Shown: positions 7,194 to 15,377 of the stretch, piece after piece
Layout of the letters: every line of letters begins with the position of its first letter
Numbering within the stretch: the stretch's first letter is position 1
Source of the DNA: Pseudobdellovibrionaceae bacterium
GTDB lineage: Bacteria > Bdellovibrionota > Bdellovibrionia > Bdellovibrionales > Bdellovibrionaceae
Length of the DNA: 34,749 nt
Direction of reading: 5' to 3'
NCBI GenBank assembly: GCA_019637955.1
Contig: JAHBUS010000006.1
Span: 1 to 34,749, forward strand
Made by a program: the position numbers and the translations under genes
Notes under the pieces: generated by a model
The model's input: only the letters and a program-made list of their open reading frames with translations
Told to the model about the DNA's origin: nothing
Databases searched by the model: none

Positions 7194-7958
7194 ATGAAAG
7201 CCATTTCACTCACCCTCCTGTGGGGCTTGCTCGCCGCCATCCCGGCCGAAGGCGCTTTGCGCGTGATGATCGATGCCGGTCATGGCGGAACCGACTCCGG
7301 AGCCGTCGTCGGGCCGGCGCGCGAGTCCGAAATCGCTTTGAAAGTCGCCAAAGCTCTCGAGCGCCGTTTGAAAAGTGACAACCGCTTCGCCCCGCTCATG
7401 ACCCGGCAAGGTGATCAGATGCTCTCGCTCAGCGAACGCGTGCGCCGGGCGGAAGACGCCGATTCGGATCTGTTCCTGAGCATCCACGCCAACAGCTCCC
7501 CCGACAAACGGGCCCGCGGGGTTGAGTTTTATTTTCAGAATCAATTGCCTCCCGATGAGGAGAGCCTCTTTCTCGCCGCCAGCGAAAACAAAATGGAAAA
7601 GGTCGTCGAGGCCACGCACGCCGAGGGCGATCTCAAAAAAGAAAGCGACGTTCGATCGATCGTCGAAGATCTCAAACGCCAAGTGCGCTTGCAAAAATCT
7701 TTCATCCTGAGCCGCACGCTGGCCCGCACCTGGCAGAAATCCGAAAAAATCGACGCCAGCTCGATCCGCCAAGCGCCGTTCTACGTGATCGCCAAATCCA
7801 GCCGCCCGGCCGTTTTGGTGGAGCTGGGGTTCCTCACCAACCCCGTTGAAGCCGCCAAACTCATGAAATCCGAGACTCAGGAGCAAATCGCGGCGCGCAT
7901 TCACCAAGGCTTGGTGGAATATCTGGGTAGACACCAAACGAAATTCCCCCTAAATTGA
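7194..7958 (+). CDS. N-acetylmuramoyl-L-alanine amidase (Amidase_3)
   Basis: A 254-aa secreted zinc amidase that cleaves the bond between MurNAc and the stem peptide in peptidoglycan. The zinc and catalytic residues are visible: His in MIDAGHGGTDSG, Glu in ESEIAL, His in LSIHANSS and the catalytic Glu in VLVELGFLTN. The domain fills almost the whole protein after a signal peptide (about 18 residues), with no extra binding domain. I take the ATG at 7194 because the purine run GAAGAA lies at a workable distance before it and the signal peptide begins there. ATG at 7185 would add three residues. It leads an operon with rph 25 bp downstream and rdgB. The terminator at 7075-7114 lies upstream and may influence its expression. 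Confidence 0.94.
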   Translation: MKAISLTLLWGLLAAIPAEGALRVMIDAGHGGTDSGAVVGPARESEIALKVAKALERRLKSDNRFAPLMTRQGDQMLSLSERVRRAEDADSDLFLSIHANSSPDKRARGVEFYFQNQLPPDEESLFLAASENKMEKVVEATHAEGDLKKESDVRSIVEDLKRQVRLQKSFILSRTLARTWQKSEKIDASSIRQAPFYVIAKSSRPAVLVELGFLTNPVEAAKLMKSETQEQIAARIHQGLVEYLGRHQTKFPLN

Positions 7959-7983
7959 CGGCTTCCCAAACCGAGGAGCCCCC

Positions 7984-8715
7984 ATGCGTCACGATGGCCG
8001 CCAATTCAGCGACTTGCGCCCGATTAAAATCACCCCTCACGTGTCGGAGTTCGCCGAAGGCAGCGCCATCGTCGAGTTCGGAAAAACCAAAGTCCTTTGC
8101 ACCGCCAGCTACGAAGACATGCCGCCCAAGTGGCTGCAAGGCACGAATTCGGGTTGGGTGACCGCCGAGTACGGCATGCTCCCGAGATCCACGCAGACCC
8201 GCCTTCGCCGTGACAAATCGATGTCGAGCGGACGCACGCAAGAAATCTCACGCCTGATCGGCCGGTCGCTCCGGGCGGCGGTAAATCTTAAAAAATTGGG
8301 TGAATGCCAAATCACCGTCGACTGCGACGTCTTGCACGCCGACGGCGGCACGCGCACGGCCTCGGTGACCGGCGGCTTCGTCGCGCTGGCGCTGGCCCTG
8401 CAAAAACTCAAAGGCCTCTCCGAAATCAAAGAGAATCCCCTCACCCATTACATCGCCGCCATCAGCGTCGGCATGAAAGAGGGACAACCCTACTTGGATC
8501 TGAACTACGACGAAGATTCTTCGATTCACACCGACATGAATTTCGTGATGACCCACGCGGGCTCGTTCGTCGAGATTCAAGGCACGGCCGAGCAGCAAGC
8601 CTTCTCGCGACAGGAGCTCGACAAGATGCTCGACATGGCGACCAGTGGCTGCCGCGAACTCTTCCGCCACCAGGCCGCGATCCTCGGTGACTTTTTTCCG
8701 CTTCAATTGAGCTAA
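7984..8715 (+). CDS. rph: Ribonuclease PH
   Basis: A 243-aa phosphorolytic 3'-5' exoribonuclease that trims the 3' ends of tRNA precursors and other RNAs, normally a hexameric ring. The N-terminal MRHDGRQ, the substrate-binding GWVTAEYGMLPRST, the phosphate-binding Arg in GRTQEISRLIGRSLR and DCDVLHADGGTRTAS are all intact, so the enzyme is likely active. The length is typical. The Shine-Dalgarno GAGGAG precedes the ATG. It is followed after 9 bp by rdgB, a pairing seen in many bacteria. Confidence 0.97.
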   Translation: MRHDGRQFSDLRPIKITPHVSEFAEGSAIVEFGKTKVLCTASYEDMPPKWLQGTNSGWVTAEYGMLPRSTQTRLRRDKSMSSGRTQEISRLIGRSLRAAVNLKKLGECQITVDCDVLHADGGTRTASVTGGFVALALALQKLKGLSEIKENPLTHYIAAISVGMKEGQPYLDLNYDEDSSIHTDMNFVMTHAGSFVEIQGTAEQQAFSRQELDKMLDMATSGCRELFRHQAAILGDFFPLQLS

Positions 8716-8724
8716 GGACTTTTC

Positions 8725-9321
8725 ATGCATCTTTGGATCGGGACGACCAACAAAGGTAAACTCTCCGAACTCAAACTTCTTTTTGAAAAAGAAGTGCCGG
8801 GCGTCGTGATCCACTCGCTGGCCGAGCTTCCGTCGTACGTGGCGCCGCCCGAAAACGGACAGACTTTTTTGGACAACGCCCGCATCAAGGCGCGCAGTCT
8901 GAAAGCCATGAAACCCGGCGAGTGGGTGCTGGCCGAAGACTCGGGCCTTGAGGTCAAAGGGCTCGGCAATCTTCCGGGCATCCATTCCGCTCGTTACGCG
9001 GGCCCGAAAGCCTCGGACTCTGAAAATGTCGCCAAACTCTTGAAGATGATGCAAATCCGCGCGGTCGCCGACCGCACGGCGCAGTTCACCTGCCAAATGG
9101 TGATCTTCTCGCCCACCGGCGAAGAGATGGTTTTTCAAGGCGAGATGAAGGGTTCGATCTCCAAGACCGTCGCGGGTCAATTGGGCTTCGGCTACGACCC
9201 CGTGTTCGTGCCCGAGGGCGAAACGCAGACCCTGGCGCAGCTGGGGCCGGGCTACAAAAATCAAAAGTCGCACCGTTCGGCGGCCGCGCGCCAGTTCATC
9301 GCAAAATTGAAATCGATCTAA
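8725..9321 (+). CDS. rdgB: dITP/XTP pyrophosphatase (RdgB/HAM1 family)
   Basis: A 198-aa house-cleaning enzyme that hydrolyses non-canonical purine nucleotides (XTP, dITP, ITP) to the monophosphate and pyrophosphate, keeping them out of DNA and RNA. Family motifs in order are IGTTNKGKL, AEDSGLEV, PGIHSARYAG, the FGYDPVF substrate-specificity loop and a C-terminal SHRSAA. AAGGA precedes the ATG. It is the last gene of the amidase-rph-rdgB unit and ends one base from the convergent trypsin gene, leaving no room for a terminator. Confidence 0.97.
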   Translation: MHLWIGTTNKGKLSELKLLFEKEVPGVVIHSLAELPSYVAPPENGQTFLDNARIKARSLKAMKPGEWVLAEDSGLEVKGLGNLPGIHSARYAGPKASDSENVAKLLKMMQIRAVADRTAQFTCQMVIFSPTGEEMVFQGEMKGSISKTVAGQLGFGYDPVFVPEGETQTLAQLGPGYKNQKSHRSAAARQFIAKLKSI

Positions 9322-9322
9322 G

Positions 9323-10276
9323 TCAACGCGCGCCCGGGACCGGGCGCCGCGAAAGATTGGCAGGCCCCGTGCCCCGCACGTCATCGTCGTTGGGGGTTTG
9401 GCCATTCGCGAGCGTCTCGATCAGGTGCTGGCGGCCCGTCAGGTGCACCCCAAACGTGTACGGACTCTCTGCTTTTTTACAGCGCTCGATCCCCGACACT
9501 TCGGCGCGGTTCACGGTGCTCGCACGGTGAACGCCGCGCAGGCACGCCTTGGAGCCATCGTAATGAATGATGCCGCCCCCCGAATCGCCGCCGCAAGGAC
9601 GGTTGACGTTGTCGGGCCTCGCCGAGAGCGTCCGGCCGTTATTGTCGACGGTGTAACCCAAATCCAAATACCGCAAGGGACTGTTGTCGCCCGAAGGATC
9701 TTCGTTCGAGATGCCCGAGCCCACCATCACGGTCCGGCCATTTTCGTAGTTGCCGCCCGGATCGCAAACCGGAATGGGCCGCACGGCTCCCGCCGGGCGC
9801 GAAAGCACGCCCACGGCCACATCGCACGAGTTGTCGTAGCTCGGAACGTCGCGGCCGCAAGCCGTGGTCACCCTCGAAAGGGGAATTGTTGTTTTCTGGC
9901 CCGTGCGCGGGTCGGTGATTTCAACCAAGTACTCGCCCGCCTCATCGCCCGTCAGGCGCTGCTTGTCGAAGCAGTGACCCGAGGTCACCACGCGTGAAGT
10001 GGAGGTCAAGGTACCGCTGCAAACAAATTCGGGAGCGGCACTCATGCCGCCGACTTTGCGCGCCTGAAGAATGCGAACCGAGGCGCTGCGGAGAAGATTG
10101 TCGAGTTGGCGGTCGCGTCCCGGGCCCGGCTGAACGGGCTGCCCGCCGAGAACCACGGGGTGCGCAAGATTCGGCGTCGAGCTGCGAATCGCGCTCGCCC
10201 CCGCCGTGGCTCCGGGCAGCGCCATCACCCGCGTCGCCGCCAGCAGTCCGATCAGGAAAATCGTCGTTCGAATCAT
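9323..10276 (-). CDS. Secreted trypsin-like serine protease, downstream paralogue
   Basis: A 317-aa exported S1-family protease. A signal peptide (about 19 residues) is followed by a low-complexity linker and the protease domain. The triad is visible as His in TSGHCFD (about 100), Asp in SCDVAVGV (about 151) and Ser in GGDSGGG (about 232). The motif reads GDSGGG rather than the usual GDSGGP. Paired cysteines suggest disulfides formed outside the cytoplasm. Its ATG overlaps the stop of the upstream paralogue by four bases, so the two are translated together. The two proteins align along their length, including the SNED, TLSA and CLRGVH stretches, and share a short Arg-rich C-terminal tail, which points to a tandem duplication. 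The substrate is unknown. Confidence 0.92.
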   Translation of the reverse strand: MIRTTIFLIGLLAATRVMALPGATAGASAIRSSTPNLAHPVVLGGQPVQPGPGRDRQLDNLLRSASVRILQARKVGGMSAAPEFVCSGTLTSTSRVVTSGHCFDKQRLTGDEAGEYLVEITDPRTGQKTTIPLSRVTTACGRDVPSYDNSCDVAVGVLSRPAGAVRPIPVCDPGGNYENGRTVMVGSGISNEDPSGDNSPLRYLDLGYTVDNNGRTLSARPDNVNRPCGGDSGGGIIHYDGSKACLRGVHRASTVNRAEVSGIERCKKAESPYTFGVHLTGRQHLIETLANGQTPNDDDVRGTGPANLSRRPVPGAR

Positions 10277-11220
10277 CGAGCCCCCGCCGAAGTGCGAGGG
10301 GTGTTTGCCTGGGGAACCACCCGTCCCGTTTCTTCATCGCTCGGGGTCTCACCCGAGGCGAGTTTGGACACGAGGTGGGCGCGTCCCGCCAGATTCACCG
10401 CGTACGTCACGGGGTTCTTGGCTTGACGGCAAGATTCCGCCGCGCTTAAGCCCGGCCGGTCGTTGACTTGACTTCCGCTATGAACGCCGCGAAGGCAGGC
10501 ACGCCCCTTCTCGATGTACAAGACGCCGCCGCCCGAGTCTCCCGAGCAGGGCCGCTGCGTCCCGCTCACCGGCGCAGAGAGCGTCCGCGGGTTTCCCAGG
10601 GTTTCTCGGTACTCGAGTTCCAAAAATTTGAGAGGGCTGTTCTGCGCGGACTCGTCTTCGTTCGAGAGGCCCGATCCCACAATGAACGAACGCCCCTTCG
10701 TGAAATCGATTCTTTCGCAGACGGCCACCGCGCGGCCCTCGGGCACCGACTTGGTGAGTGTCGCCACCGCGACATCGCAAGTGTTTGCCGCGAATTCCAA
10801 GGCAGGAGGACAGGCGCCCGTCACGCTCGCGAACGGAATCAAAGTGATCTTGCCGGTTTGCGGGTCGACGACTTCGGCAAGGTACTTGGCGGCCCCCGCT
10901 CCCGATATCTTTTGCTCATCAAAGCAGTGCGCGGCGGTGACGAGCTGGTTGGCCTTGGCCAGGGTCGCGCTGCAAGCGAACGACGTGCGGCCCGTGACGG
11001 GGTTTTTCATCAAAATGCGAACCGAGGCGCCGCGAATCAAACGTTCGATGTTTTGATCGCCTCCGGGCTTGGCCTCGGCGCCGCCGATCACGTTCACAGC
11101 GCCGTCAAAACCGGGAGTCCCGGTGGCCGGCAGGGTCACCGCCACGAGCGCGAGCAGGCCCAAGAAGAAAAACACCTTGCGAACCGTGCGTTTGAATTTT
11201 GTCTTAAAATGGGACGGCAC
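10273..11220 (-). CDS. Secreted trypsin-like serine protease, upstream paralogue
   Basis: A 315-aa exported S1-family protease and first gene of a two-gene operon. A basic N-terminus (FKTKFKRTVRK) and hydrophobic stretch form a signal peptide or signal anchor. His in TAAHCFD (about 98), Asp in TCDVAVAT (about 149) and Ser in SGDSGGG (about 228) make the triad. Like its neighbour it has Gly where most trypsins have Pro after GDSGG. The start is a GTG, supported by a strong Shine-Dalgarno GGGGGAG seven bases upstream. It is divergent from the nuclease gene, sharing a 127-bp promoter region. The pair differ clearly, so the duplication is not recent. Confidence 0.92.
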   Translation of the reverse strand: MPSHFKTKFKRTVRKVFFFLGLLALVAVTLPATGTPGFDGAVNVIGGAEAKPGGDQNIERLIRGASVRILMKNPVTGRTSFACSATLAKANQLVTAAHCFDEQKISGAGAAKYLAEVVDPQTGKITLIPFASVTGACPPALEFAANTCDVAVATLTKSVPEGRAVAVCERIDFTKGRSFIVGSGLSNEDESAQNSPLKFLELEYRETLGNPRTLSAPVSGTQRPCSGDSGGGVLYIEKGRACLRGVHSGSQVNDRPGLSAAESCRQAKNPVTYAVNLAGRAHLVSKLASGETPSDEETGRVVPQANTPRTSAGAR

Positions 11221-11261
11221 TCGAGAACTCCCCCGTCCCTATCGGCACGAAAGACCAGGAC

Positions 11262-11300
11262 TTGAGAGCGGGGGCCTCACTCTTTTACAAGCCCGCTTGT
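11262..11300 (+). promoter_or_regulatory. Sigma-70-like promoter for the nuclease, with overlapping inverted repeat
   Basis: TTGAGA (11262-11267), a 17-base spacer and TTACAA (11285-11290) give a reasonable -35/-10 pair. The -10 overlaps an inverted repeat ACAAGC-CC-GCTTGT (11287-11300), which could be an operator or the start of a hairpin. The nuclease ATG is at 11348. Confidence 0.4.
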
Positions 11301-11347
11301 CGCCGTGATCCCGGGCGGGTACGACCGTGGACATCTCGGAGGTTTCC

Positions 11348-12013
11348 ATGCGTCGACTGCCCAATGCGATCCTAGCGTTCTTGGTATTGGTGTCCCCGGC
11401 GGCCGTTTGGGCGGGCCGGATCCAAGGCACCGTGGTCGCCATCCACGACGGTGACACCATCCAGATCGACATCGGGGGGCCCCGCCCCGCGCGCGTGCGC
11501 CTAGCTGGCACCGACAGCCCCGAAATCGAGGTGAATAACAAATCTCAAGGGCGCGTGGCTTACGCGGCCCGCGATTATTTGCGCTCGAGGCTCCCGATCG
11601 GCGCCACCATCACCGTGCAAACTCTGGACGGCGCGGGAGAGAGCGACAAACACAACCGCCTCCTCGGACGCCTTTTCTACGGGAACGTCGATCTGAACTT
11701 GGAGATGCTCAAAGCCGGTTGGTCGGTTCTTTACGTCATCGCGCCTTACGACAAAACGATGGTTCGCGATTACGCGATCGCGGCGCGCGAGGGCTTTGAA
11801 TCCAGACGCGGAATGTTTTCGGATGAGTACAAAGACACCGAGATGCCCTACCAGTTTCGCCTGCGCGTGATGCGCCAGCGCGGCCGCAATCTTTTGGGCG
11901 ACCTGGACACGCGCAAACTGCACCGCCAAGCCGACATGGAACATGTCCCCGTTTACTCGCGGATCTTCTTTCCGAGCATCGAGTCCGCGCGTGAGCGCGG
12001 CTTCGACTACTAA
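11348..12013 (+). CDS. Secreted thermonuclease-like nuclease (SNase fold)
   Basis: A 221-aa exported nuclease of the staphylococcal-nuclease family. A signal peptide (MRRLPNAILAFLVLVSPAAVWA) is followed by the OB-fold nuclease domain. Catalytic positions can be matched to the family: Asp in HDGDTIQI, Arg in RVRLAGTDSPE together with its Asp and Glu, and the second Arg in LLGRLF. This suggests an active Ca2+-dependent DNase/RNase. After the domain (about residue 150) a C-terminal region of about 70 residues has no recognised motif. I take the ATG at 11348 because CGGAGG sits six bases before it and the signal peptide starts there; the ATG at 11327 has neither. It ends one base from the convergent gene. 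Confidence 0.92.
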   Translation: MRRLPNAILAFLVLVSPAAVWAGRIQGTVVAIHDGDTIQIDIGGPRPARVRLAGTDSPEIEVNNKSQGRVAYAARDYLRSRLPIGATITVQTLDGAGESDKHNRLLGRLFYGNVDLNLEMLKAGWSVLYVIAPYDKTMVRDYAIAAREGFESRRGMFSDEYKDTEMPYQFRLRVMRQRGRNLLGDLDTRKLHRQADMEHVPVYSRIFFPSIESARERGFDY

Positions 12014-12014
12014 A

Positions 12015-13199
12015 CTATTGGGTGAGGAGAACGCGTGAGCACTGAGGTTTTTGCGAGCGCCCGAACAAGCGCCGGATCACGCTAAAATCGAGGCTCTCAC
12101 GGCGTGGACCGCCATTGCGGTAGCTGGCATCGTCGCCGCCCCCGCCGCCAAACCAAACAAAGTCGACGCCGCGGTTGTAACGCCCGTGATTTTGCCACTC
12201 GCCATCGCGGGCCTGCCCGGAAGCATCGAGATACAAGGTGTACTTGATATTCACTTGCTTGGCGATCTCACCCGCAGCCACGCGCTCGCGCGTTTCCAAG
12301 TTGCTCTCGACGATATCGATTTCTCCGAGAGTTTCGAGGTATCCCTTCACGGTCACTTTTGATTTTGCCCAGGGACGGCCGCGGCGCTCCTCCGGCGTCA
12401 ACTCTTCGGGAGCCGACACCTCGCGTTTGTAGCCGATCACGCTCTCATTCCAAATTTCGCTTCCCAGATGCGAGTCGATGACGAACGCCTTGCGCTTTTC
12501 ACCGACGAAGAAACGTAAAATCAAGTCGAAGGCGGCGGCGTTGGGCTGGCTTTCGTGACGGCCCTCACGGCTCGGAGCTCCCATCTGCGCGTACTTCTCG
12601 ACGTAAAAATAGGAGGCGCCACTGAGCGCCTTTAAGTCGGCGGGCTCGAACAAAATGCGAATGCCGTCAGGGTTCGTCATCACCACCGGGTATTTGGGCT
12701 CGCGCAAGTTGATCCCCGCGCAGCGCACGCCATTGCAAAAACCTTCCCAACTTTCGGGTTTCATGTCGCGGCGGGGGCCTCGGTTTTGGAGTTCGTACTT
12801 GGTCGCCGGAAAATCATAACGGCCGCGCAAGAGGTCGTATTTTTCGACGGGCGAGAGTTGGGCGATCAGGCTGGGGGACATGTTTTGAAAATGCTCGCGG
12901 GTGTCGCCGACTTTATCGCCACTCCGAATTTGTGTCGACGGCGTTTGCCAACGGTGCGCGATCCCGCCATCGGCCATGGGAAAGTAGTTTCCGGCCCAAG
13001 GGGCGCGATCGGGACCCAAGCGGTACTCTTGGCGGCCGCGCGTGGGATCCTGGAACTTTTCCAGGTCGCGGTCCGAGAAGCGCGAGAACTGCAGGGCGTA
13101 GCGCAGACTCTTCAGATCGGTTTCAAAATCCCCGGCGGCCGAAAGGGCCGGCAAGAAAAGACAAATGGCCGCGAAGAAAAGTCTGCTTTGAATTCCCAT
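12015..13199 (-). CDS. Secreted protein resembling the transglutaminase-elicitor (GP42-type) family
   Basis: A 394-aa exported protein. A signal peptide (MGIQSRLFFAAICLFLPALSAAG) leads a single long domain. Features that recall the TGase_elicitor family are APWAGNYFPMADGGIAHRW near the start, then WEGFCNGVRCAGI with a candidate catalytic Cys (about residue 153) and a downstream EP. Further on, VIDSHLGSEIWNESVIGY offers a candidate Asp and His (about residue 240). Members are secreted cross-linking enzymes first known from Phytophthora. The assignment is by motif memory, not a search. I start at the ATG at 13199 because the signal peptide begins there. A GTG at 13304 would add 35 residues and block signal-peptide function. 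It is divergent from the next secreted protein. Confidence 0.6.
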   Translation of the reverse strand: MGIQSRLFFAAICLFLPALSAAGDFETDLKSLRYALQFSRFSDRDLEKFQDPTRGRQEYRLGPDRAPWAGNYFPMADGGIAHRWQTPSTQIRSGDKVGDTREHFQNMSPSLIAQLSPVEKYDLLRGRYDFPATKYELQNRGPRRDMKPESWEGFCNGVRCAGINLREPKYPVVMTNPDGIRILFEPADLKALSGASYFYVEKYAQMGAPSREGRHESQPNAAAFDLILRFFVGEKRKAFVIDSHLGSEIWNESVIGYKREVSAPEELTPEERRGRPWAKSKVTVKGYLETLGEIDIVESNLETRERVAAGEIAKQVNIKYTLYLDASGQARDGEWQNHGRYNRGVDFVWFGGGGGDDASYRNGGPRRESLDFSVIRRLFGRSQKPQCSRVLLTQ

Positions 13200-13407
13200 A
13201 GAAAGAGGTCTTTCCAATTTCGGGGCCGCCGGTCCCGCCGCCGGAAACATCACACTGTTGGAAAACCCGGCTCTGATCCGGGAGGTGACGCTCGTGTTTG
13301 GCACCCGTCAAAAACTTCGACGGCCGAAATGGTCCTGGGCGGCGGCGGTCCGGGTGCGAATCTTGATGGAGGCCTCTCGTCCACGGCATTCACCTTGGGA
13401 GGATGAA

Positions 13408-14712
13408 ATGCAATTCCGCTCGGCGCTCGTCGCCTTCGGCCTGCTTTTGACGGCCGCTTTGCCAACTCATGCCTTGAGCGAAGCGGCTCGAAAGCTCGTG
13501 GAGTTTGAAACTCAATCCAATGCCGTTTCCAAGCGTTCGAAGGACGCGATCTTGATCGAACATTTCGAGATCCCGCTCGACCGCGTCGAAATGCTCTGGT
13601 CGGTGTTCTCCGACCGCGAGGCCGCCCAATCGCTGACTTTTAATAAGAACGGCAAACCGCACGTGCGCTGGTTGATCAATCCCGAGGATACGAAGTGGCA
13701 TCTGGAGGTCGCGAAACATTTGGCGGCCCAGGGTCTGGACACCACGCGCTACCAATACTACCGCGCTTACCAAAGCGCTTCGCGCAGCTACCTGATCGAA
13801 GACCCCGTGACCGGTCACGAATTTTTCGCCAAGGTTTCGACCGACAAGACCGGCGGGAACTGGCGCGATAAACGCCAAGAGTGGAAAGACGCGGCCGACG
13901 TTCACAATTCGGCCGTTCACGTTCAGCAGGCCATCGCGCGCTACCGTCCCCGTCATTTCAAATATCTCGACGAGTCTCTCGTTTTCGGATTGAAGGAGAT
14001 CGATCAAGGCATGGTCGTGCGCTCGCTCGAAGGGCTTGGCAAGAGCGGACACTATTACCTCCCCGGTTTTTCGGCGCTTCATGACCGGACGGGCCGCATG
14101 ATCGCTTTGAAAAACGGAGCCGTCAGCCCCGCGAAGTTTTGGGAAACCCACTACGTTCGACCGCTGGCGCGCGCGCTGGCCGAATTTTTCGTGATGACCG
14201 GCCTCGCCTACGATTCGCCGCACTCTCAGAATTTCTTGGTCGAACTCGACCCCGAACTTCGTCCCACGGGCAAAATCATTCTGCGCGACACGGGCGACGT
14301 TTACGTGACGAAACCCTACACCGAAGCCATGGGTTCAAAATTCGCGGAGATTTTTCCGAAAGAGCAATCCAAGTCCAACATTCCCGCCTCGGTCGGCCTG
14401 CTCCATGGCAATACCAAACCGCGCTGGGTGAGCGAAAACACCTATAACAAGTGGGGCTCGAGCTTTTTCGATGAGTACCAAAAGACCTTGGCCCGCCTGA
14501 CCGGCATTCCGCAGGCGACGCTGATCAAGCACTCGGCTCTTTACGGAACCGTGATCGACGCCAACCTGAACGTCGGCCGAAGCGGCGACTACATCGGGCA
14601 GAATCTCAACATTCGATCCGAGAAGTGGAGCGCCTTTCTCCACCGCCTGACGCAGGATCAGGGCTTTCGCCGTCCCGTCATTCTTTTGTGCCGCGAATTG
14701 ATGATGTATTAA
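13408..14712 (+). CDS. Secreted protein of unknown function with kinase-like motifs
   Basis: A 434-aa exported protein whose signal peptide (MQFRSALVAFGLLLTAALPTHA) starts at an ATG with GGGAGGA just upstream. I cannot name the family. In the mature part, FFAKVST (about residue 140) could be a nucleotide-binding Lys strand. Around residue 271, SPHSQNFLVELD followed about 15 residues later by ILRDTGD is arranged like the HxxN...DxG catalytic loop of kinase-fold enzymes, and also like the EAHxQN...RD region of IucA/IucC siderophore synthetases. A secreted or periplasmic enzyme of that fold would be unusual. It is divergent from the transglutaminase-like gene and ends with its stop overlapping the amidotransferase stop (TTAA). 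Confidence 0.7.
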   Translation: MQFRSALVAFGLLLTAALPTHALSEAARKLVEFETQSNAVSKRSKDAILIEHFEIPLDRVEMLWSVFSDREAAQSLTFNKNGKPHVRWLINPEDTKWHLEVAKHLAAQGLDTTRYQYYRAYQSASRSYLIEDPVTGHEFFAKVSTDKTGGNWRDKRQEWKDAADVHNSAVHVQQAIARYRPRHFKYLDESLVFGLKEIDQGMVVRSLEGLGKSGHYYLPGFSALHDRTGRMIALKNGAVSPAKFWETHYVRPLARALAEFFVMTGLAYDSPHSQNFLVELDPELRPTGKIILRDTGDVYVTKPYTEAMGSKFAEIFPKEQSKSNIPASVGLLHGNTKPRWVSENTYNKWGSSFFDEYQKTLARLTGIPQATLIKHSALYGTVIDANLNVGRSGDYIGQNLNIRSEKWSAFLHRLTQDQGFRRPVILLCRELMMY

Positions 14713-15377
14713 GAGCGGTCCCACTGATCGAGCTTCGCGAAGAACCAATCCCGCAAGGCCGGTTGGTGAAGCTCGTGACCGTGAAGCATCTCGGGCGCAC
14801 TTTGCACGAAACCCTCGAGGCCCTCGGTTCCGGTCGGCCCCAGTGAGGCTTCGATCCACGCACGGTCCACTTCCGGATGAAACTGAAAGCAGAGCTGGCG
14901 CGGACTGGCTTTATAAATCTGCACCTCGCACGCTTTGGACGACGCCAAAACCTCGGCGCCCCTGGGAAGCACGCACTCGTAACGGTGCCAGTGAAACGCC
15001 GGCACGGCGCCGCTCTGGCCGTGCTCTTGAACCGGCCACCAACCGACCTCCCAGTGAGGCATGCGGCGGACCTTGCCGCCCAGAGCTTCGCAAAAAAGCT
15101 GCGCGCCCAAACAAATGCCGAGGTAGGCGATCCCGCGTGTGGCCGCGTCTTGAATCAGGGCCTTTTCGGCCGTCATCCACGGATACAAAGACTCTTCATC
15201 GGTGTTCATCGAACCGCCGAGGACGAGCAGCTTATCGCCGGCTTCGAGGCGCGGCAGATCGCCGCGCGTGTCCGGAAGATAAAGCGCGCGAACGTTTTTA
15301 CCGCGCTCGTTGAGCCATTCGGTCAAGGTGCCCGGAGGCGTTTCAATTTCATGTTGCAACAGCCAGTACGTGCTCAC
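14709..15377 (-). CDS. Class I glutamine amidotransferase (GMP-synthase-like)
   Basis: A 222-aa cytoplasmic protein with a complete class I glutaminase domain: the nucleophile Cys in GICLGAQL (about residue 87) and the His-Glu pair in FQFHPEVD (about residue 169). It has no fused synthetase domain, like the GuaA-related stand-alone amidotransferases that handle gamma-glutamyl or amide transfer. The acceptor is unknown. The start is taken as GTG at 15377, overlapping the TGA of the STAS gene by four bases (GTGA) and beginning right at the first beta strand. A longer open frame reaching 15770 exists only because it is the shadow frame of the STAS gene. It is translationally coupled to the STAS gene. 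Confidence 0.85.
   Translation of the reverse strand: MSTYWLLQHEIETPPGTLTEWLNERGKNVRALYLPDTRGDLPRLEAGDKLLVLGGSMNTDEESLYPWMTAEKALIQDAATRGIAYLGICLGAQLFCEALGGKVRRMPHWEVGWWPVQEHGQSGAVPAFHWHRYECVLPRGAEVLASSKACEVQIYKASPRQLCFQFHPEVDRAWIEASLGPTGTEGLEGFVQSAPEMLHGHELHQPALRDWFFAKLDQWDRS

Noticed and set aside
13266-13282. CCCGG/CCGGG inverted repeat in the divergent intergenic region as a terminator
   Set aside because: A short 5-bp stem without a T-run on either side; too weak to call.
13200-13304. Upstream extensions of the two divergent secreted genes (GTG at 13304 and ATG at 13258)
   Set aside because: The extensions overlap each other and would bury the clear signal peptides that start at 13199 and 13408. 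The latter also has GGGAGGA directly upstream.
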